This document shows, piece by piece, positions 18,768 through 27,104 of a stretch of 64,000 bases of DNA. A program made the position numbers and the translations under genes. The notes beneath the pieces are model-generated. The model did not search any database. It worked only from the letters and a program-made list of their open reading frames with translations, and was not told the DNA's origin. The first letter of the stretch is position 1, and every line of letters starts with the position of its first letter. This stretch comes from CALLPQ01 sp964392325 (GTDB lineage: Bacteria; Pseudomonadota; Alphaproteobacteria; Caulobacterales; Parvularculaceae), in the NCBI GenBank assembly GCA_964392325.1, contig CAYMPJ010000003.1:62001-126000 (forward strand). Reading direction: 5' to 3'.

Positions 18768-19307
18768 ATCGTCCGCAGACCGCTTAATGCCCCGCCCTCA
18801 AAATCCGACGGCCCTCGTATGAATGAAGAGATCACAATACCTCAGGTATTACTGATTGATGATACGGGTGAAAAACGCGGGGTTATATCGACAGAGGAAG
18901 CCCTCGCTCTTGCAGAGGAAGCTGGACTTGATCTGGTGGAAGTATCCCCAAATACAAAACCTCCTGTGTGTAAAATTCTCGATTACGGGAAATATAAATA
19001 TCAGCAACAAAAGAAAAAGGCGGAAGCCAAAAAGAAACAAAAAGTTGTTGATATCAAAGAAATCAAAATGCGTCCAAATATCGATCAGCACGATTATGAA
19101 GTGAAAGGTCGTTCAATCAAACGTTTCCTCGAAGAGGGCGATAAGGTGAAAGTCACTTTGCGCTTTCGTGGCCGGGAAATGGCGCATCAGGAACGCGGCA
19201 TGGAATTGTTGCAACGGGTGCGAGGTGATTTTGAAGACATCTCAAAGGTTGAACAATATCCTAAACTCGAAGGCCGCCAGATGATGATGGTCATCGCGCC
19301 GCGATAG
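18768..19307 (+). CDS. infC: Translation initiation factor IF-3, probable AUC start
   Basis: IF-3 binds the 30S subunit, blocks premature 50S joining and rejects non-canonical start codons. The protein shows the IF3-N block VEVSPNTKPPVCKILDYGKYK, a Lys-rich linker, and the IF3-C block KEIKMRPNIDQHDYEVK...EGRQMMMVIAPR. AGGAGA at 18755-18760 is seven bases from an AUC codon at 18768, which begins the usual alphaproteobacterial N-terminus (x-V-R-R-P). The ATG at 18762 leaves only one base after the Shine-Dalgarno. A rare start codon would allow IF-3 autoregulation, as with AUU in E. coli infC. rpmI and rplT do not follow. Confidence 0.93.
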   Translation: MVRRPLNAPPSKSDGPRMNEEITIPQVLLIDDTGEKRGVISTEEALALAEEAGLDLVEVSPNTKPPVCKILDYGKYKYQQQKKKAEAKKKQKVVDIKEIKMRPNIDQHDYEVKGRSIKRFLEEGDKVKVTLRFRGREMAHQERGMELLQRVRGDFEDISKVEQYPKLEGRQMMMVIAPR

Positions 19308-19382
19308 TTCTTCATCATAATTTGCCGTAAATCATTTATCGGATTTGGGTGTTTTACCTGACTCGGACAAAGAATTAGTCTC

Positions 19383-19757
19383 ATGACGATATTAGGGCAA
19401 ATTTTTTTGATGATCGCAGCGCTCATCAATTTAGCACCTATGGTTGGAATTGCCTCTGGGTCTCGTATCGCAAAGATGTATGAAATTGATGTTTCAGACC
19501 CAAATGTAGAAATTTTAATGCGCCATCGAGCGGTTCTATTTGGGCTTATTGGCGCTGTAATGGTGTGGGGGGTATTTGCTCAACATATGTTTATGCCAGC
19601 TGCAATCATTGGTTTTATCAGCATGCTGAGCTACCTTGTACTCGCGCTAGCCGCAAAATCATATAATCAAGCACTTCGCAAAGTTTTGATTGCTGATATC
19701 ATCGGAATCGTCTCGATTAGTATCGCAATTATTATGGGTGTTTTTTCCAGCATTTAA
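19383..19757 (+). CDS. Small four-helix membrane protein, unknown function
   Basis: A 124-residue protein with four hydrophobic segments (about 5-25, 47-67, 70-90 and 100-122). The first loop carries SGSRIAKMYEIDVSDPNVEILMRHRAV, and the conserved-looking LMRHRAVLFGLIGAVM recurs in small uncharacterised proteobacterial membrane proteins. I do not recognise a function. It lies 75 bp after infC on the same strand and ends just before a hairpin at 19774-19793. The coding signature (full hydrophobic pattern, clean start at 19383) supports a real gene. Confidence 0.75.
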   Translation: MTILGQIFLMIAALINLAPMVGIASGSRIAKMYEIDVSDPNVEILMRHRAVLFGLIGAVMVWGVFAQHMFMPAAIIGFISMLSYLVLALAAKSYNQALRKVLIADIIGIVSISIAIIMGVFSSI

Positions 19758-19773
19758 CTGGCCCCCATCTGTC

Positions 19774-19793
19774 ATTCCCGCGAAAGCGGGAAT
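19774..19793. terminator. 8-bp perfect hairpin with GAAA tetraloop between convergent genes
   Basis: ATTCCCGC (19774-19781), GAAA loop, GCGGGAAT (19786-19793). It sits in the 45 bp between two convergent genes, so it could stop transcription from both sides. The same core with flanking TC...CT is a widely dispersed palindromic repeat in many proteobacterial genomes; only one copy was seen in this window. No U-tract follows. Confidence 0.6.
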
Positions 19794-19802
19794 CTACTGG
19801 CT

Positions 19803-20867
19803 TTAAGACTTCTGCGCATAAGCCCAGCCCATGGCCGCTAATGCCGGGACTTGGTCTTGCGTTTTTAAGGATTCCTTGGAAGAGGCATTGCCCTGAAGTC
19901 CGCGTTTGTACACGCCTTGAATAATCGCGGCGAGGCGGAACATATTATAAGCAAGGCAAAAATTGAGATCTTTTGTAATCTCTGTGCGTCCGGTGCGTTT
20001 TGCATAACGGGCAATTGTTTGGTCTAGAGTTGGAATTCCAAGCTCTTCGAGATTTTGCCCCATGAGACCACCGCGCACCTCAGCAGGAAAATGCCAGGCC
20101 ATCAAAAAATAGGTAAAATCTGCTAGTGGATGACCAAGGGTGGATAATTCCCAATCAAGAACAGCCAAAACCTTAGGGCTTTTATGATCAAGGATCATAT
20201 TGTCGAGACGAAAGTCGCCATGGACCAATGTAGTTTCATCTTTGGCCGGAATATTTTCGGGAAGCCAGCCAATTAATGCATCCATCGCTTCGATAGAGTC
20301 TGTTTCGCTATCTTTATATTGCTTTGACCAGCGCGTAATTTGCCGGGCAAAATAATCACCATGCTTGCCAAATCCTTCGAGACCCGCCGCCTCGATATCA
20401 ACCATATGTAAATCTGCGAGAATATCCACCATAGCATGATAGATAGATGTGCGTTCATGTTTTTCGCAAGTCGGTAAGCGGCCATCCCAAAGCACGCGGC
20501 CATCAACAAAATCCATGATGAAAAACGCAGTCCCGATCACGGCCTCATCCTCGCACAGCGTATATGTTTTTGGCACAGGGAAGTTCTGTGTAATGAGGGA
20601 CGCCATGATTTTATATTCCCGATCTACCGCATGGGCAGAAGGGAGCAGTTTTCCTGGCGGCTTGCGCCGTAGAACATATTTTTTGGATGGCGTCGTTAGA
20701 AGATAGGTGGGGTTTGATTGCCCGCCTTTAAATTTCTTGACCGATAATGGGCCTTCATATCCGCTCACATTTTTGCGCATATAGCGGTCAAGGGCGGATT
20801 CATCAAATTTTAGATGATCGGGCGTTTCAAGGGTGCCGGAAAATTTTTGATCGTCTGATTGCGTCAT
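19803..20867 (-). CDS. Phosphotransferase (aminoglycoside/choline-kinase-like) family protein
   Basis: A 354-residue APH-fold kinase-like protein of the branch often found with acyl-CoA dehydrogenases (ACAD10/11 N-terminal domain-like). The ATP-binding N-lobe starts with KKFKGGQSNPTYLL and YVLRRKPPGKLLPSAHAVDREY. The catalytic loop is VHGDFRLDNMIL, with the metal-binding Asp in VLDWELSTLGHPLADF. The ACAD10-like branch has been linked to phosphorylating hydroxyacyl intermediates of fatty-acid breakdown; the substrate here is not determined. No dehydrogenase gene lies next to it. It reads in the same direction as, and downstream of, the M16 peptidase. Confidence 0.88.
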   Translation of the reverse strand: MTQSDDQKFSGTLETPDHLKFDESALDRYMRKNVSGYEGPLSVKKFKGGQSNPTYLLTTPSKKYVLRRKPPGKLLPSAHAVDREYKIMASLITQNFPVPKTYTLCEDEAVIGTAFFIMDFVDGRVLWDGRLPTCEKHERTSIYHAMVDILADLHMVDIEAAGLEGFGKHGDYFARQITRWSKQYKDSETDSIEAMDALIGWLPENIPAKDETTLVHGDFRLDNMILDHKSPKVLAVLDWELSTLGHPLADFTYFLMAWHFPAEVRGGLMGQNLEELGIPTLDQTIARYAKRTGRTEITKDLNFCLAYNMFRLAAIIQGVYKRGLQGNASSKESLKTQDQVPALAAMGWAYAQKS

Positions 20868-20930
20868 GGAAATGTCTCGTAAATATTGAAAGCCAATTGA
20901 CGAACTATGACGTCTTTTTATCAGGATTTA

Positions 20931-20954
20931 AAGCGCGGTGCGCACACCGCGCTT
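20931..20954 (-). terminator. 10-bp perfect hairpin after the M16 peptidase gene
   Basis: AAGCGCGGTG (20931-20940) and CACCGCGCTT (20945-20954) are perfectly complementary with a four-base loop. The hairpin lies 30 bp past the stop of the minus-strand M16 peptidase and is followed on that strand by TTTAAATCC. The GC-rich stem is the strongest in this part of the window and fits a transcription terminator, though the U-tract is short. Confidence 0.65.
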
Positions 20955-20983
20955 AATCTTGTTTTCTATCACTCATCGGTGCG

Positions 20984-23737
20984 TTATAGATCTTCCAAAG
21001 CGCGAACCTCGACATCGCCAATGCCGGCTTCGCGAACTTCTGCTTCAATTTTTTTCGCATCGCCAATAATCACCCAAGTGAGTTGCTCCGGCCGTAAAAC
21101 CTGCGCTGCGGCAGCGGCAATTGCTTTTGTATCAAGGCTTTGATATTTTTCCGGCAAGGTCTCGGGGTAATTGAAGGGCCGGGCAAAGCGATCACTTGAT
21201 AAAAGTGAGGACAAAACTGCGCCAGATGTTTCAAACTGGCCGGGAAGGGAGCGGACATTGTCGAGTTTAACTCGTTGCAGCTCTTCTTGTGTTGCCGGAT
21301 TTTCGCTAAAAAATTCGGTAAATTCCTGCTTGATTTCCGAGATTGCCGGGCCGGTTTTGTCGGTTTGTACAGGAGCCAGCAAAATAAACGGGCGTTGACC
21401 ATTGGCCCCTACAAGAATGGTGCGTGTGCCATAGGACCAGCCTTTATCTTCTCGCAGATTGCTATTGATCCTTGAATTGAACCCACCGCCAATAATTTCA
21501 TTCATGGCCGAGACTTCAATATTATTTTCAACGCCGGTTGGCGGGGCGACATGGCCCGCAAGGATATAGGATTGCGGCGAGTCCGGGCGATCAACCAGAA
21601 TAACCTTTGGTTTTTCGGGCAATTCTACGGTGCTTAAGGTTTTCGTTGGCTTTGTGCCAACACTTTGCCAATTACCAAACTGGGCCTCTAGCAGGGGCTT
21701 GATTTCTGCCATAGTGGTATCGCCGACAACAAATATCTTGCCATTGTCCGGGCGCATCCAACGTTCTTTAAATCCGGTTAGGTCTGCGCGGTTAATGGCA
21801 GATACGGACTCAATTGTACCCGAGCCTGTTAAAGGAATGCCATAAGCATGATCTTCACCATAAAGAAGAGGCGGCAAAAGCCTAATGGCAATGGAAGTCG
21901 GATTTGCTTTTTCCTGATTAATCCCTGCAATGAGTAATTTTCTCTGGCGTTCAATTTCTTCTTCATTAAAGGCAGGGCGTAGAACAACATCACCAAGAAG
22001 GGATACGGATTTTTCAAGATTTTCTTTCAATGCAGAAAGTCTCACATTGGTCGCATCGAGATTAGAGCTCGGACTGATCACAGCGCCGATTTTTTCCAGC
22101 TGGGCCGAAAGCTCAAGCGCATCATAATCACCAGCGCCCTCATCAAGCATGGAGGCGGTAAAACCTGCAAGCCCCAGCTTGCCGCCAGCATCAGCGGCGT
22201 AACCAGCATCAAATTGTAGAGCAATATTTACCACCGGAATGGTTGACCGTTTCGCCAGAACAATTTGCATACCATTGCTAAGTGTCGTTTCTTCAATTTG
22301 TGGGAATGCAAGCTTTGTTTCACCCGTCACGTCAGGAAGACCGGTTGAGCGATCCACACCTTCACTCGCGTTTGTAAGCGTTGGGAAGGGCACATAGGTT
22401 ATTTGATGATAGTTCTCGCCAAACCATTCGCGTGTGGAGGCGAGTACTTTGCGCGGGGTTGCCTGAGCGAGAAGATCCAGCTCGGTGCGAAAGAAAGCCG
22501 GATCATTTGCATAAAGTTCACCTTGGGCAAGGGTCACGGCTTTACCGCCAAAGCCGCCAACTTGTTCAAGCCCGCGTATGATCGATGCTTTTGCTTTTGT
22601 TGAAACAAGGCTGACCTCATCACGGCTTGGGCCTCTTTTAAGGAATTGCGCAATAACATCATCAAGGGCTGCTTCAACCTCTGCTACATCGCCGCCCTCT
22701 TTCACATCAACATAGACGCCTGAAATGGACGCCATTTGTAATTCAAGATTGAATGTACCGGCATCAGTTGCAATTTGTTGATCATAAACAAGCTCTTTAT
22801 ACAGACGGGAGTTTTTTCCATCACCTAAAACGCTCGAGGCGACAAAAAGATCGTTAGAAACCGGATCTGTATCTTCTGGTGTTGCCCAAACGCGGTATAT
22901 GCGGGCCTGAGGAACGCGCCCTTGAATCGTTTGACGGCTAATTGCATTGCGCTTTGGTACCCAGCTATCAAATTTTTCAACTGGCGAACCGGCAGGGATA
23001 TCGCCAAAATATTTATTCATTTTCTCTTTGGCGGTTGCCACATCGATATCACCGGCGAGAACCAGAAAAGCATTGGATGGCCCATAATAATCGGCAAACC
23101 ACTTTTTAACATCGTCAAGGCTGGCCGCATCCAAATCATCCATAGAACCAATAACAGAATGAGAGTAAGGGTGACCGGGAGGAAACAGGTTTTCGAGAAT
23201 TGCAGTAAAGACACCGCCATAGGGTGCATTCTCGCCTTGGCGTTTTTCGTTTTGGACAACGCCGCGTTGTTCATCAAGTTTTTCTTGAGTAACCGCACCC
23301 AGAAAATGCCCCATGCGGTCAGACTCTAACCATAAAATCCGATCCAGAGCCGGGGTCGGGACAGTCTGGAAATAATTGGTGCGGTCTGTGCTGGTGGTAC
23401 CGTTAAGGCCCGTTGCACCAACTTCCTGAAGGGGCTTGAACCATTCATCATCATAATTTTCAGAGCCATTAAACATGAGGTGCTCAAACAAATGGGCAAA
23501 GCCGGTTTTTCCGGTGGGCTCGTCTTTGGAGCCAACTTTATACCATACAGATACCGCCACCACAGGGGCTTTGCGATCTTCGTGAACAATAACGGTAAGG
23601 CCATTATCGAGCTGAAATTTTTCAAAGGGAATATCGACCTGAGCAAGAACCGCGTTCAAAGGCGATAACGCCAAACTGATAAATCCCGCTAAGGTCAAAG
23701 CAAGCGATTTTTTCTGGCAAGTGTTCATGATGTTCAT
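20984..23737 (-). CDS. M16-family zinc metallopeptidase, two-domain, exported
   Basis: A 917-residue insulinase/pitrilysin-type peptidase. A signal peptide (about 1-32, ending LNAVLAQ) sends it to the envelope. The first half has the inverted zinc motif HLFEH (residues 82-86) and the downstream metal-ligand Glu region (VQNEKRQGENAPYGG). The second half repeats the fold without the HxxEH motif, the usual active-plus-inactive tandem of bacterial M16B-type proteases. It probably degrades peptides in the periplasm. Starts at 23737 and 23728 are both possible (MNIMNT). It is followed by a strong hairpin. Confidence 0.94.
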   Translation of the reverse strand: MNIMNTCQKKSLALTLAGFISLALSPLNAVLAQVDIPFEKFQLDNGLTVIVHEDRKAPVVAVSVWYKVGSKDEPTGKTGFAHLFEHLMFNGSENYDDEWFKPLQEVGATGLNGTTSTDRTNYFQTVPTPALDRILWLESDRMGHFLGAVTQEKLDEQRGVVQNEKRQGENAPYGGVFTAILENLFPPGHPYSHSVIGSMDDLDAASLDDVKKWFADYYGPSNAFLVLAGDIDVATAKEKMNKYFGDIPAGSPVEKFDSWVPKRNAISRQTIQGRVPQARIYRVWATPEDTDPVSNDLFVASSVLGDGKNSRLYKELVYDQQIATDAGTFNLELQMASISGVYVDVKEGGDVAEVEAALDDVIAQFLKRGPSRDEVSLVSTKAKASIIRGLEQVGGFGGKAVTLAQGELYANDPAFFRTELDLLAQATPRKVLASTREWFGENYHQITYVPFPTLTNASEGVDRSTGLPDVTGETKLAFPQIEETTLSNGMQIVLAKRSTIPVVNIALQFDAGYAADAGGKLGLAGFTASMLDEGAGDYDALELSAQLEKIGAVISPSSNLDATNVRLSALKENLEKSVSLLGDVVLRPAFNEEEIERQRKLLIAGINQEKANPTSIAIRLLPPLLYGEDHAYGIPLTGSGTIESVSAINRADLTGFKERWMRPDNGKIFVVGDTTMAEIKPLLEAQFGNWQSVGTKPTKTLSTVELPEKPKVILVDRPDSPQSYILAGHVAPPTGVENNIEVSAMNEIIGGGFNSRINSNLREDKGWSYGTRTILVGANGQRPFILLAPVQTDKTGPAISEIKQEFTEFFSENPATQEELQRVKLDNVRSLPGQFETSGAVLSSLLSSDRFARPFNYPETLPEKYQSLDTKAIAAAAAQVLRPEQLTWVIIGDAKKIEAEVREAGIGDVEVRALEDL

Positions 23738-23851
23738 AATGTCTCAAGGGGTTTGTAGAGATTGGATCTGACTAAAAGTATGTATAGAGGATTTCAAAAA
23801 CCTAGGCAAAGATGAATATGGGCGGCCTCGGGCTATTTGGAGTCAAGAGAG

Positions 23852-24448
23852 TTAGCGCGGCGCGCGTTTTGCCAATATTCGTTGCAGGGTGCGCCTGTGC
23901 ATACCAAGGCGCCTTGCGGTTTCGGAGACATTATGGCCGCATAATTCATAGACCCTTTGAATATGCTCCCAGCGTACCCGGTCTGCGGACATAGGGTTTT
24001 CCGGAGGCGGTGGGCGCTCGCCGGGATTTGTTAGCAGGGCTTTTTCAATATCGTTAGCGTCTGCAGGTTTTGGTAAATAATCAAGAGCGCCGGCTTTAAC
24101 CGCAGCAACAGCGGTCGCGATATTTCCGTATCCTGTCAGGATAACCACGCGGCAATCCTCGCGGGCTTGATGGATAGTGTTTACAACTTCAAGGCCATCG
24201 CCATCTTCCAGGCGCAAATCAACCACTGCGAAGGCTGGCGGGTTTTGCCGGGTGATTTCTGCTGCCTCTTTGACACCTGCTGCCAAATGGGGGGTAAATC
24301 CGCGTTTTTCCATGGCGCGGCCAAGGCGGTTTCGTAGGGGCTCGTCATCATCGACGATAAGTAAGCCCATATCGTCAGGGCGCATCAATTCACTGTCATC
24401 AGTGGTTTTGGTGCTCGGATTATTTTGTGTGTGATCAATCTGGGTCAT
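23852..24448 (-). CDS. actR: Redox response regulator ActR/RegA (PrrA) family
   Basis: A 198-residue global regulator of redox-dependent genes (respiration, nitrogen and carbon metabolism). The receiver domain has phosphoacceptor D77 (VVDLRLEDGDG) and K127. A proline-rich hinge (RPPPPENP, about 145-152) leads to a Fis-type helix-turn-helix ending VSETARRLGMHRRTLQRILAKRAPR-like (split over 174-198), almost invariant in RegA/PrrA/ActR. The cognate kinase gene lies 224 bp upstream on the same strand, and senC diverges from that kinase. The gap to the kinase is long enough for a separate promoter. Confidence 0.96.
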   Translation of the reverse strand: MTQIDHTQNNPSTKTTDDSELMRPDDMGLLIVDDDEPLRNRLGRAMEKRGFTPHLAAGVKEAAEITRQNPPAFAVVDLRLEDGDGLEVVNTIHQAREDCRVVILTGYGNIATAVAAVKAGALDYLPKPADANDIEKALLTNPGERPPPPENPMSADRVRWEHIQRVYELCGHNVSETARRLGMHRRTLQRILAKRAPR

Positions 24449-24672
24449 TTCTTGTCGCCTTTGCAGATATCTGTGGCTGCGTCGGGTTGGTCGAGATTAT
24501 GGTCTAGCGTGATGCTGGTAAAAAATACAGACTTGCCATCCGTTCCAACCGTTTAAAATACCGTCTTGAAAGTACACCCGTTATGTATGACCTTAGCGTT
24601 TGTGCTTCAAGCGTGCAGATCTGTTCTGCGGCAAAATACACATAGATTTTGTCCAAATCCCTGCTTTATTCG

Positions 24673-26235
24673 TCAATTATGGTTTGCTGGCTGCAGAGCC
24701 GAGGCTCTAAGGGCTTTTGTGGGCCAAACCGCACTCACCATTGCGCCGTCTATTTTTTGAGGCGTGTAGGCAGTTGAATATGATTGTCGATCATCTTTAT
24801 CCGGATGTTCATCATGAAGGTTTTCAAAATAAATCACCGCCTGGGTACGCTCTAAAAGGGTTTTTGCGATAAAAAAGCCAAGCCCCATTCCCTCATATCC
24901 GGACAGCTGACTTGTTTCATTCTCTTTGGTTCCAATCGCAATTCTTTGCACCTTCGGACGTTGATTGCGTGGTTTTAGATTAACATATGGCTCACCAAGT
25001 CGGCTGAGAACGTCCGGGCTAAAGCCGGGCCCGTCATCGCTGATGGTAATACTAATTTGATCCTCATCGGCGATCGCAGAAATCAGAACCTCTTCTTTTG
25101 CAAACCGGAGAGCGTTTTCGATGAAATTGCGCAACCCGTATATAATCTCTGGCCTGCGCAGCAAAATGGGAGGCGCGCTCAGGCTTGGGTCGTAAGCGGT
25201 TTCAAATATAATTTTTGCGCCGTCAGGCTGATCAAGAAATGGGCTTGCCGCCTCCTTGAGCAAAGAATCGAGGCGCACTTGATTGTGCATCGCATCCCCT
25301 TCATCCCCGTGACTTGATAAGCGCCCTAAAATGTCGCGGCATCGATGTGCCTGGCTCACCAGCAAATCGGCATCTTCACGCAAAAAATCGCGATCTATCG
25401 GGTCATCGCCCTTCAGTTCTTCTGCCATCTCTCTTGCGGTAAGTTGCATTGTGGCCAAGGGAGTTCCCAGCTCATGAGCAGCAGCAGCAGCGAGGCCACC
25501 CAGAGCAGAAAGGCGCTCCTCGCGTGACAAAATGATTTGTGTAGCGGTCAAGGCGCTGCGCATCTGCGCCGATTCAATGGCGATGCGGTGGGCGTAGGCA
25601 CAAAAGAATAATACCGAAAAAGAAAGCGCCGCCCAAACACCGGCGACATAGATATCCGGCACAGTAAAATCATCCGGTGCAATCCATGGCAAGGGCAGGT
25701 GAAAAAGAGAAAGCAAACCGATGCCACAAAGTGCAAGGAGGGCGATTAGAACTGTTTGGCGAATAGGAAGGACACTTGCAGCTATTGTGGCCGGTGCAAG
25801 AATTAGAGTTGCAAACGGGTTTTCCAGACCCCCCGTCAAAAACAACAAGCCGCAAAGCTGTAAAATATCAAACCCAAGATAAAGCGAGGCTTCTTTATCA
25901 CTCAAGAAGCGTTGGGCAGAAAAGCGCAACATAATAAAAATATTCAACCAGGCGCTGATTGCTATGATGCCAAGGCAAATTCCCAACGGGAGTTCAAAGC
26001 CCAGAACAAAGTGGACAAGAAGAATTGCAAGTGTTTGCCCGATTACAGCCAGCCAACGTAAAGTTGTCAGGGTGCGCAGACGAACGGGTCCGCGCAGGCG
26101 ACTAAAGGGGAGAGTGTTGTCGGTCTCTGAGACGCTGCGCTGCGCGATATCAGGATTGGTTTTATCTTGTGGGGGTCTTCTCCCGCCAGTTGAAGAGGCA
26201 TAGCGAAGCCTGTCAAAGAGATTTATACGATCCAT
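24673..26235 (-). CDS. actS: Redox sensor histidine kinase ActS/RegB (PrrB) family
   Basis: A 520-residue membrane kinase paired with ActR. About six membrane segments span residues 60-218, with the quinone-binding heptad GGLENPF at 135-141. The phosphoacceptor is H254 (AAAHELGTPLA), and the redox-active cysteine of the family is C299 (AHRCRDILGRL). The ATPase domain ends with SDDGPGFSP and GYEGMGLGFFIAK. The ATG at 26235, with GGAGG five bases upstream, is preferred over the longer frame from 26286. The C-terminal 80 residues are longer and more variable than in Rhodobacter RegB. It is divergent from senC. Confidence 0.95.
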   Translation of the reverse strand: MDRINLFDRLRYASSTGGRRPPQDKTNPDIAQRSVSETDNTLPFSRLRGPVRLRTLTTLRWLAVIGQTLAILLVHFVLGFELPLGICLGIIAISAWLNIFIMLRFSAQRFLSDKEASLYLGFDILQLCGLLFLTGGLENPFATLILAPATIAASVLPIRQTVLIALLALCGIGLLSLFHLPLPWIAPDDFTVPDIYVAGVWAALSFSVLFFCAYAHRIAIESAQMRSALTATQIILSREERLSALGGLAAAAAHELGTPLATMQLTAREMAEELKGDDPIDRDFLREDADLLVSQAHRCRDILGRLSSHGDEGDAMHNQVRLDSLLKEAASPFLDQPDGAKIIFETAYDPSLSAPPILLRRPEIIYGLRNFIENALRFAKEEVLISAIADEDQISITISDDGPGFSPDVLSRLGEPYVNLKPRNQRPKVQRIAIGTKENETSQLSGYEGMGLGFFIAKTLLERTQAVIYFENLHDEHPDKDDRQSYSTAYTPQKIDGAMVSAVWPTKALRASALQPANHN

Positions 26236-26364
26236 CCCTGCCTCCAAGGTTGCGCCATATCCCTCTCCTGAGGGGTGGGCAAACACACCATGGACAGACT
26301 TGTCATCTGTCCGTTCGCTTTGCTAAGAGGCTTAGGGGTGGCCATAAAAAGGATAGTGGATTCC

Positions 26365-26970
26365 ATGATGAATAATGCTCTAGCCCAAATGGTTGGTTTT
26401 GTCTTGGTGGCTTGCATAGTTCTCGTTGGTTGCAATAGGTCAAATACACCGACCCTGCCCAATGGCACGATCATACCCTTGAGCGAGGCCTTTACAGGTG
26501 AGTTTTCTCTAACCGATGTGGAGGGAAAAACACAGGCTAGTCGTGATTACCACGGAAAGGCATCCTTGATCTATTTTGGTTTTACGAACTGCCCGGATAT
26601 ATGTCCGGCTGCGTTATCGGTTATGAGCGCCGCTCTTAATGAACTTGGAGAAGATGCAAATCAGGTGCAGACACTTTTCATCGCGCTAGATCCTGAACAG
26701 GATACCCCCGCTGTCCTTAAAGATTATCTTGCTTTTGATCCTCGCATATCTGGATTAACGGGTTCGCAGGATCAAATTGAGGCGGCAAAACAAGGGTTTA
26801 AGGTGTCTTCCCGGCGTGTGGATCATCCAGAGTCTGCTCTTGGATACACTATCGAACATAGCAGCCTGTTCTATCTGACCGGCACAGACGGGGTGCCCAA
26901 ATATGCCATAAGGGATAATTTATCGCCCCAGCAATTGGCGGGGTTCTTGCGCGTGGAAACCCGTAAATAG
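26365..26970 (+). CDS. senC: SCO1/SenC copper-chaperone lipoprotein
   Basis: A thioredoxin-fold copper protein (201 residues) that helps assemble the CuA centre of cytochrome oxidase and feeds the RegB/PrrB redox signal in Rhodobacter. The N-terminus is a lipoprotein signal ending LVGC. Copper ligands are visible as the CxxxC of NCPDICPAAL and the later histidine in YTIEHSSLFYL. The ATG at 26365 (or 26368) fits the signal peptide; the frame is open from 26275 without a good start. The actR-actS-senC grouping mirrors the classical reg cluster, but hvrA is absent. Confidence 0.93.
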   Translation: MMNNALAQMVGFVLVACIVLVGCNRSNTPTLPNGTIIPLSEAFTGEFSLTDVEGKTQASRDYHGKASLIYFGFTNCPDICPAALSVMSAALNELGEDANQVQTLFIALDPEQDTPAVLKDYLAFDPRISGLTGSQDQIEAAKQGFKVSSRRVDHPESALGYTIEHSSLFYLTGTDGVPKYAIRDNLSPQQLAGFLRVETRK

Positions 26971-27104
26971 CTTGTTAAACCAATCAAACTACTCTTTTTT
27001 CATGGTTTTTGTTGCATTGCACAAAATACCTAGGCAAAGTCTTTATGCCGGTAGGTATCGTAACCACGAGATCAAACTACCCTGATTAGAGAGTAAAGAA
27101 TTTT

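Noticed and set aside
23800..27039. The 12-mer ACCTAGGCAAAG occurs at 23800-23811 (upstream of the M16 gene) and at 27028-27039 (upstream of phaZ), suggesting a shared operator.
   Set aside because: In 64 kb many 12-mers recur by chance on either strand, and only two copies exist with different distance and orientation to their genes. No third copy was found.
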